From Chelonobacter sp050613185 (GTDB taxonomy: Bacteria; Pseudomonadota; Gammaproteobacteria; Enterobacterales; Pasteurellaceae), in assembly GCF_050613185.1 (NCBI RefSeq), contig NZ_CP192511.1:2170001-2234000 (forward strand): DNA of 64,000 bases, read 5' to 3'. The notes under the pieces were generated by a model, which was given only the letters and a program-made list of their open reading frames with translations, was not told the DNA's origin and did not search any database. Position 1 is the first letter of the stretch; each line of letters begins with the position of its first letter. Position numbers and translations under genes: made by a program. Positions 50,804 to 60,105 of the stretch are shown here, one piece after another.

Positions 50804-53110
50804 TTATGACTCACAAAAATTTGATGTTTGATTTAATTTTACGGCTAATAATAAATTCCACCCGATACCGATGGAAACGCTCAGGCCGAAATGCGCAACC
50901 GCGGCAGTCTGGCTGGCTGCAAGTAAACCAAAGGAAATAACGGTAGTGGCAGCGGCCAGAAAAACACCATTTAACCGCCAGTGTTGCGGGGTATTTTTCA
51001 ATTGTGCATAAATGGCATAATCTACGCCAATGGCAGAAGACAACAGTAAACCAAAAATACTGAATAAACCGATAGGCACATTCAGCCAGCCCAGCGTTAA
51101 TATCGTTAATACCACTGAAACTAGCGGCACGGCAATAATTTTAGTGGCCTGTGTCCGCCCGAATGCCCGCCATAACAGTAACCATACCAATAAGAAAGAA
51201 GCCAGTTTTAATCCACCGGCCTGCCAGCGAGCCTGATTGAAAGTCTGGTTTAAATTTTGGCGATAATCTACCCATTGCACATTGTTAAATTGTTCGGCTA
51301 TGCGTGCGACAGTATGAATATCAATTAAGTGATTTAGCGTAATCATGCTGGCAACTTGACCTTGTTGCTCACCCAGCCATAAGTTTGCCCAACGCTCCGC
51401 TAGCGGTGAGGCAAGTGCGGTGGAAATATCCAAGGGTTTTAATTGCTGCAACTGCTGAATTTCCCGTTGCCATGCTGATAGTGGTACGCCCAGCTGAGCA
51501 AGCAGGGAATCCTGATCAAACTCTGTAATTTTAGCAAGATTTTGTTGAATTTCCCGTTGTTTTTCTGTTGAATTTACAAATTGGCTAATCGCATTAAAAT
51601 CCCCTAATTTGCCTTGTTGTTTATACTTTTCCAATTCGGCGGCAACATTAGCATCTAAATCGAGCAATGCGGTTTCGTTGTCCGCCTGCACAATGAAAAA
51701 TTGTCCGGTAGGATTAATACCGGTTTTATCTGCGATGTCTTTTGCCTGTTTAAGCCATTGCGGAGAGGTGGAAATCCAATCACGAATATCATCATGCCAT
51801 ATTGGTGGGTTGATGAAACTGAAAAGGCATAACAGAGCGATCGCCCAATATTTTTTTGGAGTTATAAATTGCCAAAATTTTTCCAATTTTAAGCGTATTT
51901 GGGTGGCAAGATCCGGTAAAAGTGCGGTCGGTTTGGGTTGCCATTTGGCGAAGAAAAACGGTAATACCCATAAGCTGCAACAAAATGCGGACAGCAGGGC
52001 AAAAATAGAAAAAACGGCGGTTTGCTGCAAGATCGTCAAAGGCGTCCATAATAGCATCAAATAACCGATAACGGTGGTGAACAAACCAATTGCAAAGGGT
52101 TTCCATGTGGTCGTGATAAAATAAAATGCTCGCCACTTTTCGCGCCAGCTATGAACCAGCCAATGTAAGGGAAAGTCCATTGCCAAACCGATTAAGCTGG
52201 TACCTATCACCAAGGTGAGTAAATGGATCTTGCCAAAAATCAGAATGCACGCCATAGCGCCGCTTGCCAGCCCCAATCCCATCGGTAAAATCAGATACAG
52301 CAGTCGCAAGGTACGGAATGCCAACCATAAAATCAGCAACATTGCCGTGATGCCAATCATCGACAGCATACGGCTTTCCTGTTCACCTTGTGCTTCGCCT
52401 AATGCGGTATAAATTGCGCCACCTGTGAGTAATAAATCGCCATGTTGTAATTGAATCTGCTGTTGACTGGTTTTTAATAAATCCAGCAGACCGGTTGTTG
52501 CCGCAGGATACAATATGCCGCGCACCAATAGCCAGGTTTTATCCTGATCCTGCACTTGAAAGGTATTGCTGCCGAGATCCAATTCGACTTTTGAATAGTC
52601 GGTAATCCGGTTTAGTACCGCATTACCAAAGCCTAGCCAGTCTTGTGCCAGCGGAAGCATGGAAATGGCGAAAGGATCGGCAATCTGCTTCGCCCGTTGC
52701 AGCAGAAAATCGTGAGCAGGGAGTGAGGAAATAGTTGTCGGCAATGCAGCCAGGCGAAGTGCGGTCAAGTTTTGTGACAAAGTTGTCAGCGCTGTTTCGG
52801 CTTGCCAATCTATACGCTGAAATAAATTGCTATGTTGCCAGCTGTCGACTAAATCTTTGGTTAAATGAACCGCACTTTCCTTGTCTGTCGCACCGATTAG
52901 GGCAATAATTTGATGATTAAGCTGTTGATTAATTTTAGCAATAGCCTGTCTTTGCAGTATCGGTTGCGAACCGGAGGGCAGTAATGACATTAAGTCACGG
53001 TCGATCACGGAATGCTGGTGCGCCGTCCATATTCCATAAAAAAGCAACGAAACGACCGCAATCAAATACATTGCGGCTGATAACGTTTTTTTTCTGGCAT
53101 TATAAGGCAT
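50804..53110 (-). CDS. MMPL-family RND exporter of the polyene operon
   Basis: A 768-residue inner-membrane protein with an N-terminal span, a large periplasmic domain, a first membrane block (about residues 245-440), a second periplasmic domain and a second block at the C-terminus. This is the duplicated RND/MMPL layout. The segment GTSLIGLAMDFPLHWLVHSWR in the first block and SSAIGVDYAIYAQ in the second hold the proton-relay aspartates. It probably moves the acyl-linked product across or out of the inner membrane. It starts 11 nt inside the LolA-like gene. Confidence 0.88.
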   Translation of the reverse strand: MPYNARKKTLSAAMYLIAVVSLLFYGIWTAHQHSVIDRDLMSLLPSGSQPILQRQAIAKINQQLNHQIIALIGATDKESAVHLTKDLVDSWQHSNLFQRIDWQAETALTTLSQNLTALRLAALPTTISSLPAHDFLLQRAKQIADPFAISMLPLAQDWLGFGNAVLNRITDYSKVELDLGSNTFQVQDQDKTWLLVRGILYPAATTGLLDLLKTSQQQIQLQHGDLLLTGGAIYTALGEAQGEQESRMLSMIGITAMLLILWLAFRTLRLLYLILPMGLGLASGAMACILIFGKIHLLTLVIGTSLIGLAMDFPLHWLVHSWREKWRAFYFITTTWKPFAIGLFTTVIGYLMLLWTPLTILQQTAVFSIFALLSAFCCSLWVLPFFFAKWQPKPTALLPDLATQIRLKLEKFWQFITPKKYWAIALLCLFSFINPPIWHDDIRDWISTSPQWLKQAKDIADKTGINPTGQFFIVQADNETALLDLDANVAAELEKYKQQGKLGDFNAISQFVNSTEKQREIQQNLAKITEFDQDSLLAQLGVPLSAWQREIQQLQQLKPLDISTALASPLAERWANLWLGEQQGQVASMITLNHLIDIHTVARIAEQFNNVQWVDYRQNLNQTFNQARWQAGGLKLASFLLVWLLLWRAFGRTQATKIIAVPLVSVVLTILTLGWLNVPIGLFSIFGLLLSSAIGVDYAIYAQLKNTPQHWRLNGVFLAAATTVISFGLLAASQTAAVAHFGLSVSIGIGWNLLLAVKLNQTSNFCES

Positions 53111-53696
53111 CTTCGGCTAGCCCTGTAAGCGGTTGGTTGATACGCTGTTGCTGCAATAAAATACGGCTACTATCGCCTTGTGCTTCATAGAGTTCGATCT
53201 GTTGTACGCTGTTACCGCCTTGAATTTCAATTTTATTGAAAATACTTTTCAGCAAAAAGGAAGTGGGAATCAGTTGTAATTGCCAGTTGTCGGCATTGCC
53301 TTGCAGCTGCAAATCAAACTGTTCTTTTAAGCCCTGCGTATTGCCGCTTAGTAAATCCAGAAACAATTTGATTTGCTGCATTTCGGCATTCGCCGCCGAT
53401 TTTTGTTTTACTTTTGCCCATCGGTTATTCAGCCGATATTCTATGCCGTTTTGTGGTGTCATACGCATAATGTTGTCGATAGGCGTTTCCATTTGCCACA
53501 GTAAACCTTTGCCCTGCGCGATGGCAAACTGCCCGGAACTCAGCAACGGCTTTTCCAAACCGTTGAGAAAACGTTGCTGTATAAATTGCCCTTGTACGGT
53601 TTGAGCTTGGCGTAGCTGTTGTTCCAATTCGGTAACATCAAATGCGTAGGAAAACAGGCTAACGCACATGAATAAGATGCCGAGTAATTTTTTCAT
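53100..53696 (-). CDS. LolA-like periplasmic carrier of the polyene operon
   Basis: A 198-residue exported protein with signal peptide LLGILFMCVSLFSYAF and a LolA-type fold: TVQGQFIQQRFLNGLEKPL and GKGLLWQMETP. It is not the general LolA, which is coded elsewhere. In the cluster it probably carries the lipid-linked polyene through the periplasm to the outer membrane. It overlaps the exporter gene by 11 nt. Confidence 0.85.
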   Translation of the reverse strand: MKKLLGILFMCVSLFSYAFDVTELEQQLRQAQTVQGQFIQQRFLNGLEKPLLSSGQFAIAQGKGLLWQMETPIDNIMRMTPQNGIEYRLNNRWAKVKQKSAANAEMQQIKLFLDLLSGNTQGLKEQFDLQLQGNADNWQLQLIPTSFLLKSIFNKIEIQGGNSVQQIELYEAQGDSSRILLQQQRINQPLTGLAEDAL

Positions 53697-53705
53697 TTGA
53701 ATTTC

Positions 53706-54134
53706 CTATATATTAATTGCTTTTCTAACCGCACTTTGCCAGCTTTCCGGTGTAATGAATTGCATTTCCTGCGTAACCAAATCGACGGCGACTTGGGTTG
53801 TGCTGGCACGGGTCAGGCGTTCGCCGCTGGCTTTGTCAAAAATGGTGTAATTGACTTTTAAGCGGGTTTCCCACTCCACCAATTCTGCCCGTACGATGAT
53901 TTGCGTACCAAACATTGCCGGTTTGACATATTTTAGCTCAAGGCCTACCACCGGCCAGGCATAACCGAATTTGCCCATGGTGTTGTAGTTATAATCCAAG
54001 GCGTCCAGTAAGGCGCAGCGTGCAATTTCCAAATATTTGACATAATGGCCGTGCCATACGATATGCAGACTGTCCACATCAAAAAATGGTACTTTAATTT
54101 CGCTTTCAATGACGAAACACCCTTTTTTTCTCAT
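53706..54134 (-). CDS. 4HBT-family thioesterase of the polyene operon
   Basis: A 142-residue hotdog thioesterase with the YbgC/4-hydroxybenzoyl-CoA-type signature FFDVDSLHIVWHGHYVKYLE, in which the first Asp is catalytic. It could release product, or wrong intermediates, from the carrier protein. I start at ATG 54134, one base after the stop of the acyltransferase gene; the longer frame reads 26 codons back into that gene. Confidence 0.85.
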   Translation of the reverse strand: MRKKGCFVIESEIKVPFFDVDSLHIVWHGHYVKYLEIARCALLDALDYNYNTMGKFGYAWPVVGLELKYVKPAMFGTQIIVRAELVEWETRLKVNYTIFDKASGERLTRASTTQVAVDLVTQEMQFITPESWQSAVRKAINI

Positions 54135-54135
54135 A

Positions 54136-55050
54136 CTATTTTTTCCAAAAAGAATAAAAATTAAACCATTGCAAGGGTACTTCCGTACAACGTTTTGCCA
54201 ATTCATCGGCAAAGCGTTGCGCCCAATATTGCACGGATTCTGTTCGTTGGTTTCTGCTCCAATCTATTTGTCTGGTCAGACGGGATAAATGGAGTTGATA
54301 TCTTCCGGCGATCTTATGGCAAAATAATAAATTGACCGGTGTTTTTAACAAACCGGCCAATAACCACGGACCTTGCGGAAATTTTGCCTCGGCATTTAAA
54401 AAGTCGACCATGACCGTTTTTTCGCCCCGTACCGGCACACGGTCAGCGGCAATCGCAATCCATTCACCGTTAGCAATACGAGTTTCCAGCAATAACATGG
54501 TTGCCATATCCAGCTCATTCACCTGAATTAAATTTAATGTGTTGCCCCCCAATTCCTGCAATACCGCATTAAAGGCTTCGGCGTGTCTGCTGTGTACCAA
54601 CACATTCATGCGTAATTTTTGATGATGTGCCGCTAAGGTGCGGCAGATTTCCACATTACCCAAATGAGAGCAAATCAACATTTGCCCACGGTTGCCTTGT
54701 CCGCTGTTGCGAATGTCCGTATATAAGTCATCGGGATCAAATACGTCAATATCCGTATAGGTCAAACGTCGTTGCCACACCGCAAAGCGATCTTGGATTG
54801 CTTCGGCAAATTGTAAAAATTGGCAAAAAACCGACCGCAATTTAAAGAGATTGCTGCCCAAATAAGCCGCTAATTTTTGTTGATATTCCGCGATAGCACG
54901 ACGTTCTTGCGGCGCAGTCAGATAAAAATAGCTTACAATGCATATTGTGATGATTTTCATCAACCATGCCGGAGTATATTTGACTAAGAAAGCACTGAGT
55001 TTGAGTACCCAAAGATTGCCTCGCTCTTTCTTTTCTGCCCAGTGACTCAT
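54136..55050 (-). CDS. LpxL/HtrB-like lipid acyltransferase of the polyene operon
   Basis: A 304-residue membrane-associated acyltransferase with an N-terminal span and the catalytic H-x4-E motif in CSHLGNVE (about residue 130), as in lipid A late acyltransferases. It probably transfers the finished acyl chain to a lipid or sugar acceptor. Its start overlaps the stop of the glycosyltransferase gene (TGATG). Confidence 0.87.
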   Translation of the reverse strand: MSHWAEKKERGNLWVLKLSAFLVKYTPAWLMKIITICIVSYFYLTAPQERRAIAEYQQKLAAYLGSNLFKLRSVFCQFLQFAEAIQDRFAVWQRRLTYTDIDVFDPDDLYTDIRNSGQGNRGQMLICSHLGNVEICRTLAAHHQKLRMNVLVHSRHAEAFNAVLQELGGNTLNLIQVNELDMATMLLLETRIANGEWIAIAADRVPVRGEKTVMVDFLNAEAKFPQGPWLLAGLLKTPVNLLFCHKIAGRYQLHLSRLTRQIDWSRNQRTESVQYWAQRFADELAKRCTEVPLQWFNFYSFWKK

Positions 55051-55772
55051 CAGTTAGCTCTTAGTAATGTTTTGATTTTATTAAAAATCATCGTGAAAAA
55101 TAAACGGGCGTGCATTTTGCTGATCAGCCAATTATCCTGCCATACCCGGAAATGGGAAACGCCTTGCTCACCATATTGTACTGCTGTCGGAATCCATTGT
55201 AACCGGTAGCCCTGCCAATATAAACGGACAAGGATTTCCACATCAAAATCCATAAAATTACCAATTTTTGCAAAATCTAACGCTTGCACGGCCTTAAGTG
55301 GGTATAAACGAAATCCACACATACCATCTTTAATATCCAAAGACAGAGTATTAATGGCAAGCCAAAAGTTGGTGATTTTACGCCCATATAAACGCGCTTT
55401 CGGCACATCAGCGCCATATACCGGCGCACCGCAAACAATATCATTAGGATATTGTTTACTACGTTGCAAAAATTTGGCAATGTCGGTCAAATCATGTTGT
55501 CCGTCCGCATCCACTTGCAGGGCATAATCATAGCCTTGTTCAATGGCATATAAAAATCCGCTTTTGACCGCAGCGCCTTTACCGCCATTTTGTTTACGGT
55601 GGATAATCGTTACGCCATTAGTCGCTTTTAATGGGTTTAATGCGGCTTGACTTTCCGCATTAGAGCCATCGTCCACAATCAGACAATCCAAACCTTGTGC
55701 CTGAATTTTTTCCACCACCGCCGCAATTGTACCGGGGTGATTATAATAGGGAATCAGGATAATCATTTTCAT
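55050..55772 (-). CDS. Family 2 glycosyltransferase of the polyene operon
   Basis: A 240-residue GT-A enzyme of the dolichyl-phosphate-mannose-synthase type: ILIPYYNHPGTIAAVVEKI, IVDDGSNAESQ and the metal-binding DADGQHD (about residue 90). It has no C-terminal membrane domain. It may supply the sugar link of the polyene lipid anchor. It is followed by the acyltransferase with 1-nt overlap. Confidence 0.88.
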   Translation of the reverse strand: MKMIILIPYYNHPGTIAAVVEKIQAQGLDCLIVDDGSNAESQAALNPLKATNGVTIIHRKQNGGKGAAVKSGFLYAIEQGYDYALQVDADGQHDLTDIAKFLQRSKQYPNDIVCGAPVYGADVPKARLYGRKITNFWLAINTLSLDIKDGMCGFRLYPLKAVQALDFAKIGNFMDFDVEILVRLYWQGYRLQWIPTAVQYGEQGVSHFRVWQDNWLISKMHARLFFTMIFNKIKTLLRAN

Positions 55773-55774
55773 TG

Positions 55775-57487
55775 TTATACCTTATACACGATACGTCCCG
55801 AAGCACAGATCACGGTTTGGCTATCTTCTTCTTTCGTAATATTAAATGTTAATTTGGATTTTATACTATCCCAACGCAGGGTCATGATAATTTCATTATT
55901 TGGGCGAATAAATTGTTGGTATTTTAAATTCTCAACACCATCAATTTGTGCGGGTAAACCCAAGGACTCGACCAACTGAATTGCCCATTGAAGTTGTACC
56001 ACGCCAGGAACTAAAGGGAAACTGGAAAAATGACCGGAAAAGTAGGTTAGATCCAAGGGTATGGTGCCGATAAATTGCTGTTCCTGATGCCGTGAAATAT
56101 CCCACCGCGCTGATATTTGCGATATAGATTGCCAAACGGGGGCGCATGGCTTATTTTTGAATAGTGCCAAGACATCGGACTTAATGATTTTGCCCTGTGT
56201 ATTACGCGGCAACGCCGCAACGAAACGCCAGAAACGAGGAGTTGCCAAATTACCCAGTTGTGTTTTGATTGGTAATGCAAGCGTTTCGCTTAACACTTTT
56301 CGCCCTTGATTTTGTAATAACCGAATTCCGTTTTCACTCAATACGGTTAAGGCAATCAAACGAGGTTGTTGCGGGTGTTGAAAACAATAGCATTCTTTTA
56401 CTAAATCTGATTGATTTAAGGCTTCTTCCACGAGATCAAGGGAAATGCGTTTGTCCGCCAACTTCATAATGCGATCTTGCCGCCCCTGTAGGACAAAGCG
56501 ATCGTTTGCCTGAAATACCAATACATCATTAAGAGGCTCTGTTTGATCTATCCAGGCAGAATTTACGCTTAATTGAACGGTGTGTTGAAATTGTACGCTC
56601 GGCAATGCTTGCCAGACAGTATCACCTTGTCTACTGGCAATCACGCCGGTTTCCGTGCTGCCATAAATCTCATCAATAGCTAAACCATATTGTGCAAATA
56701 ATTCGGCAGTTGCGGTAGGGAGCTTTCCGCCGGCGGAGAAAATACGTTTTATTTTATGTCGAAATTTCGCCCAATTATGATGTTCGGCAAAATGGTTTAA
56801 TAACATCGGGCTGGCTACCCAGCAGACGCTACGATCAGCTTGCAAAGTTTGTTCAATCAGCATTTCGGGGAAGAGCCACTGTTCCGTACAAATCGCGGCG
56901 AGGGAAAATAGCGGCAACATAATGCAAAAAGTCAGTCCATATAAATGCTGTTGGCTCACCGTGTTTAAAATCAAATCATCAGCAGAGATGGCAAAATGTT
57001 TTTTTAACATCTCCGCTTCCGCCTGAAATTGCCGCAGGGTTTTCTTTATTAGTTTCGGTACTCCGCTGGAACCGGAAGTTTTTAACCATAAAACAGAATG
57101 CGGTGAAATAGTCTCAGTAATATCAACCTCTTGTGAGGGCAATATATTTACTGGGTGGCGATTTGCCTGGGATAATGAATAAACTGGAATATTTAATATC
57201 AAATTGACATCATCGGTTAAGCAATAATCTTGAGCATTTGCCCATTGTAAGTTATTTTCCGATAAATCCGGCAATATGAATACTTCCGCTTCGACTTTCC
57301 ATGCGGCAAGCAAGGCTTGAATAAAAAAGTGGCTTTCTCTAAACCATAAAACCACTTTGGATTTAGGTATTAAATGTTGGGCTAAAATAAGCGTTTGTTC
57401 GCTAAAGTGCGGTGACTTCTCACAACGCTTTGTCACTTGTGAATAATAGGCAAATTGGGAAAGGTCAAAGGGAAAAAATGCATTCAT
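55775..57487 (-). CDS. Acyl-activating (AMP-forming) ligase fused to an ApeI-like dehydratase domain
   Basis: A 570-residue two-domain protein. Residues 1-450 form an adenylate-forming enzyme: P-loop TSGSSGVPK at 137-145, EIYGSTETG, and the lysine region TQGKIIKSDVL. It should activate the aryl starter (4-hydroxybenzoate in E. coli) and load it on an acyl carrier protein. Residues 465-570 are a FabA/FabZ hotdog: YFSGHFSSFPLVPGVVQLQW with the catalytic H486, but Q where the acid normally sits. E. coli encodes these as separate proteins (ApeH, ApeI). Confidence 0.9.
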   Translation of the reverse strand: MNAFFPFDLSQFAYYSQVTKRCEKSPHFSEQTLILAQHLIPKSKVVLWFRESHFFIQALLAAWKVEAEVFILPDLSENNLQWANAQDYCLTDDVNLILNIPVYSLSQANRHPVNILPSQEVDITETISPHSVLWLKTSGSSGVPKLIKKTLRQFQAEAEMLKKHFAISADDLILNTVSQQHLYGLTFCIMLPLFSLAAICTEQWLFPEMLIEQTLQADRSVCWVASPMLLNHFAEHHNWAKFRHKIKRIFSAGGKLPTATAELFAQYGLAIDEIYGSTETGVIASRQGDTVWQALPSVQFQHTVQLSVNSAWIDQTEPLNDVLVFQANDRFVLQGRQDRIMKLADKRISLDLVEEALNQSDLVKECYCFQHPQQPRLIALTVLSENGIRLLQNQGRKVLSETLALPIKTQLGNLATPRFWRFVAALPRNTQGKIIKSDVLALFKNKPCAPVWQSISQISARWDISRHQEQQFIGTIPLDLTYFSGHFSSFPLVPGVVQLQWAIQLVESLGLPAQIDGVENLKYQQFIRPNNEIIMTLRWDSIKSKLTFNITKEEDSQTVICASGRIVYKV

Positions 57488-57497
57488 ATTATCTATT

Positions 57498-58058
57498 TTA
57501 ATTAACTTTCAGCTTAAATTTGCGGTAACACCATTCAATAAAGAACAAGCACCCCATGAAAAAATAAGAAATCAATCCGGTATAAATCGCCCAATAATGT
57601 TTATTGATATAAATTAATGCAATAGTGACGGTACAATTAAAAACAAAGAATCCTAGCCAAATTTTAGTGACAGTTCGGGTATAGCGAACGCCTTCCGAGG
57701 GCAAATCAGGATATTGCAAGCGGGCAAAACGTTCCACCATGCTTTGTGCCGAGAATAAACTCATCGCAAACACAAAAAGCATGGTACCGTTGATTAAAAC
57801 CGGATACCAATACATCAGATTTTCATTGCCGATAAGCCATGAACAGGCAAGAAAAATACTGATAACATAGCTGATGATTTGCTGCGCTTTGTTTTTTTGC
57901 CACCAGCTGCGGGCCAGCCATAACCCTAACATCAACAACAATAAATAACGAAAGTCAATTTGCTCCCGCGCAAAATAAAGCAAAAAAGGATAGCTCACCG
58001 ACAATAGTATAAGCGTAGTGCCGACAATCAGCTTTACCCGCTTAGTAGGCATTGTCAT
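57498..58058 (-). CDS. COG4648-type membrane protein of aryl-polyene clusters
   Basis: A 186-residue inner-membrane protein with about five to six spans and a basic end. It resembles the small membrane proteins found next to carrier proteins in aryl-polyene clusters (COG4648). The function is unknown; a role in anchoring the assembly line or lipid transfer is possible. It starts at the stop codon of the second carrier-protein gene. Confidence 0.78.
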   Translation of the reverse strand: MTMPTKRVKLIVGTTLILLSVSYPFLLYFAREQIDFRYLLLLMLGLWLARSWWQKNKAQQIISYVISIFLACSWLIGNENLMYWYPVLINGTMLFVFAMSLFSAQSMVERFARLQYPDLPSEGVRYTRTVTKIWLGFFVFNCTVTIALIYINKHYWAIYTGLISYFFMGCLFFIEWCYRKFKLKVN

Positions 58059-58312
58059 TATGCTTCCGTTTGATTGAATTTATTCAATACTGCGGTGACG
58101 ACATCTTGTACTGTGCGTACGCTGCGAAAATCTTCAGCTTGTAATTTGTGTCCGGTTTCACGTTTGATATAGTCCATTAAATCAATCGCATCAATGCTGT
58201 CAATTTCCAAATCCGTATATAAATTGGCTTCCGGTTTGATTTGCTCCGGTTCGATCTCAAATAAATTTTCCAACGCGTTACGCAAGGTTTGATAAATTTC
58301 TTGTTCAGTCAT
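58058..58312 (-). CDS. Acyl carrier protein 2 of the polyene operon
   Basis: An 84-residue acidic carrier protein. The phosphopantetheine serine is S39 in LEIDSIDAIDL. With a second carrier protein upstream, one may hold the starter and one the growing chain, as proposed for ApeE and ApeF. No phosphopantetheinyl transferase gene is in the window. Confidence 0.92.
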   Translation of the reverse strand: MTEQEIYQTLRNALENLFEIEPEQIKPEANLYTDLEIDSIDAIDLMDYIKRETGHKLQAEDFRSVRTVQDVVTAVLNKFNQTEA

Positions 58313-58321
58313 TATGTATTC

Positions 58322-58576
58322 CTACTTATTGCGAATATAATCGGCTAATGTTGCAACACTATAAAAATTTTTGCGCAAATCTTGATCCTGATTATCCATC
58401 TGCACATTATATTTTTTTTGTATCGCTAACCCTAATTCCAGTGCATCGACAGAGTCCAATCCAAGACCATCCACAAACAGAGGTTCATTGCTCTGAATAT
58501 CGTCGACGGTAATATCCTCTAAAGCGAGTGAGTCAATAATCAATTGTTTTAATTCAAGTTCTATAGCGTCATTCAT
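58322..58576 (-). CDS. Acyl carrier protein 1 of the polyene operon
   Basis: An 84-residue acidic carrier protein with the attachment serine S42 in GLGLDSVDALELG. It overlaps the upstream acyltransferase gene by 8 nt and is 9 nt from the second carrier gene. The two differ enough in sequence to be distinct partners. Confidence 0.92.
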   Translation of the reverse strand: MNDAIELELKQLIIDSLALEDITVDDIQSNEPLFVDGLGLDSVDALELGLAIQKKYNVQMDNQDQDLRKNFYSVATLADYIRNK

Positions 58577-59354
58577 TTAGTTTCTCCTCAAAATAATGTT
58601 GTAAATATTGATTTAATCGGCGAGCTGCAATGGGTGCCGGTTTTTCTTTTAGCCAATCTTGCGGATTAATGTCTTCACCGACAATAAACTGATAGTGAAT
58701 TTTATGTTCTGCGACTTGATACCAGGCATGATCTTTTTTAAACGCCGGCGGCGACATTTTAATCACTACGGGCGTAATCATTTTGGCACCTCGTAAAGCG
58801 ATGGCGCAGGCGCCACGGTGAAAATTAATAACGCCGTCATGACCGGTGCGTGTGCCTTCGGGAAAAATCAGCAAGGATTCACCGCACTTTAATACTTCGG
58901 CACAGTGTTCGATCATTTCCGGAGAGCCGTCATTCGGGATATAGCCGCAAGCCCGAATAGGGCTATTCAAAAAAGTATTTTTTTGCAGGCTTTGTTTTAC
59001 GACACAATTGCAATTTTTAGCATAGGCAATCATAAATACCACGTCCAATAAAGACGGATGGTTTGCAATAATCAATTGTCCGTTTTTGCCTAGTTTTTCC
59101 GCACCGAGGAATTCGAAACTAAATACGCCGATAGCATTTAAAAATTTCAAATAATAGCGCCAACTGGTTGAAATAATTGAACGCGCTTGCAATTGTTGGT
59201 TTAATGTATTGTCTTTTTTTAATGTAAAAGGTAATAAAATAACCTTCATTACTACCCCGAAAATACCAAACACTAGAAAACCGATAGCATTTGCGATAAT
59301 ACGCCAAGTGCGGTCGCAGTATTTCCCTTTTTCACTTTTTATTATATTTGGCAT
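58569..59354 (-). CDS. PlsC-family acyltransferase of the polyene operon
   Basis: A 261-residue 1-acylglycerol-3-phosphate-acyltransferase-like enzyme. It has a hydrophobic N-terminal segment (AIGFLVFGIFGVVMKVILL), the catalytic H-x4-D in NHPSLLD (about residue 100) and the acceptor-binding FPEGTR. It probably esterifies a lipid acceptor with the polyene or a fatty acid. It overlaps the preceding gene by 23 nt. Confidence 0.88.
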   Translation of the reverse strand: MPNIIKSEKGKYCDRTWRIIANAIGFLVFGIFGVVMKVILLPFTLKKDNTLNQQLQARSIISTSWRYYLKFLNAIGVFSFEFLGAEKLGKNGQLIIANHPSLLDVVFMIAYAKNCNCVVKQSLQKNTFLNSPIRACGYIPNDGSPEMIEHCAEVLKCGESLLIFPEGTRTGHDGVINFHRGACAIALRGAKMITPVVIKMSPPAFKKDHAWYQVAEHKIHYQFIVGEDINPQDWLKEKPAPIAARRLNQYLQHYFEEKLNE

Positions 59355-60075
59355 GCCAGCTCCAACAACGATCTTGATATTTTAAATTATGTTGCCAATT
59401 AGCGTTAGCTAAAATAATATTTTTCAGATTTTCAAGATTGGTCGAATACTCAATATTATGTGCAGTTTGATTTTTATTCTTCCGAGTCAGGCTTAAACAA
59501 ATTTCATTTCCGGTCGTAACCAAGAAGGCTGCGGCATAGGCAAATTTTTCCAAATACCCGTCGTTTATGGGATTTTCTTCTTTCAAAGGTTCGTCCGCAA
59601 TAATGATCAATACCTCGCGGTGTCCGCTTTGTAGCAGTAAATAGGCTTCGAGCAAAGCAGTTTCAAGGCCGTCTTCACGTGCAGAAAGTGCGGTCATTTC
59701 CGAAGTGTCTTTCCGAATCATTGACCATTGCCCCACAATGGAATTATGCACGGAAAGTCCGAAAGAAGTGGGGGATAACTGTTCGCCACCACCCAATTCT
59801 TTCAATAAGGCAAAACTGCGGGAAAATTCGCCGTCGCGAGAAACGTATACCACCGGACATTGTTTGTCTTGCATTATTTCCCATGCGGCCATAAACACCA
59901 GTCTGGGGAGATCGCTTAAACGACGGCGTTGCATCGGTGCAAGAAAGGATAGATCCAATGTTTTTTCGTCAAAAAAGCTTAAGGGCTTACCTTTTGCCCA
60001 GTCCAACCAATCTTCTTGTTGGGTAAGCGAAAAAGAAGCGGCTTTCCATTGACTGAGCGAAAGTGAAAATTGCAA
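59332..60075 (-). CDS. Ketosynthase-like chain-length partner (ApeC-like), first gene of the operon
   Basis: A 247-residue protein like the N-terminal half of a ketosynthase (Ketoacyl-synt_2 type) with no active-site cysteine or histidines: the cysteine region reads GLSVHNSIVGQWSM. Such proteins act as a chain-length-factor-like subunit of ApeO. I start at TTG 60075 (MQFSLSLSQWKAAS): AAGGA lies seven bases upstream and homologues begin with a similar block. The longer frame from 60105 would overlap the -10 box. It opens an 18-gene unit with almost no gaps. Confidence 0.85.
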   Translation of the reverse strand: MQFSLSLSQWKAASFSLTQQEDWLDWAKGKPLSFFDEKTLDLSFLAPMQRRRLSDLPRLVFMAAWEIMQDKQCPVVYVSRDGEFSRSFALLKELGGGEQLSPTSFGLSVHNSIVGQWSMIRKDTSEMTALSAREDGLETALLEAYLLLQSGHREVLIIIADEPLKEENPINDGYLEKFAYAAAFLVTTGNEICLSLTRKNKNQTAHNIEYSTNLENLKNIILANANWQHNLKYQDRCWSWHAKYNKK

Positions 60076-60105
60076 ATTCAAATCCTTAGCGAAAAATTTT
60101 GGCAA

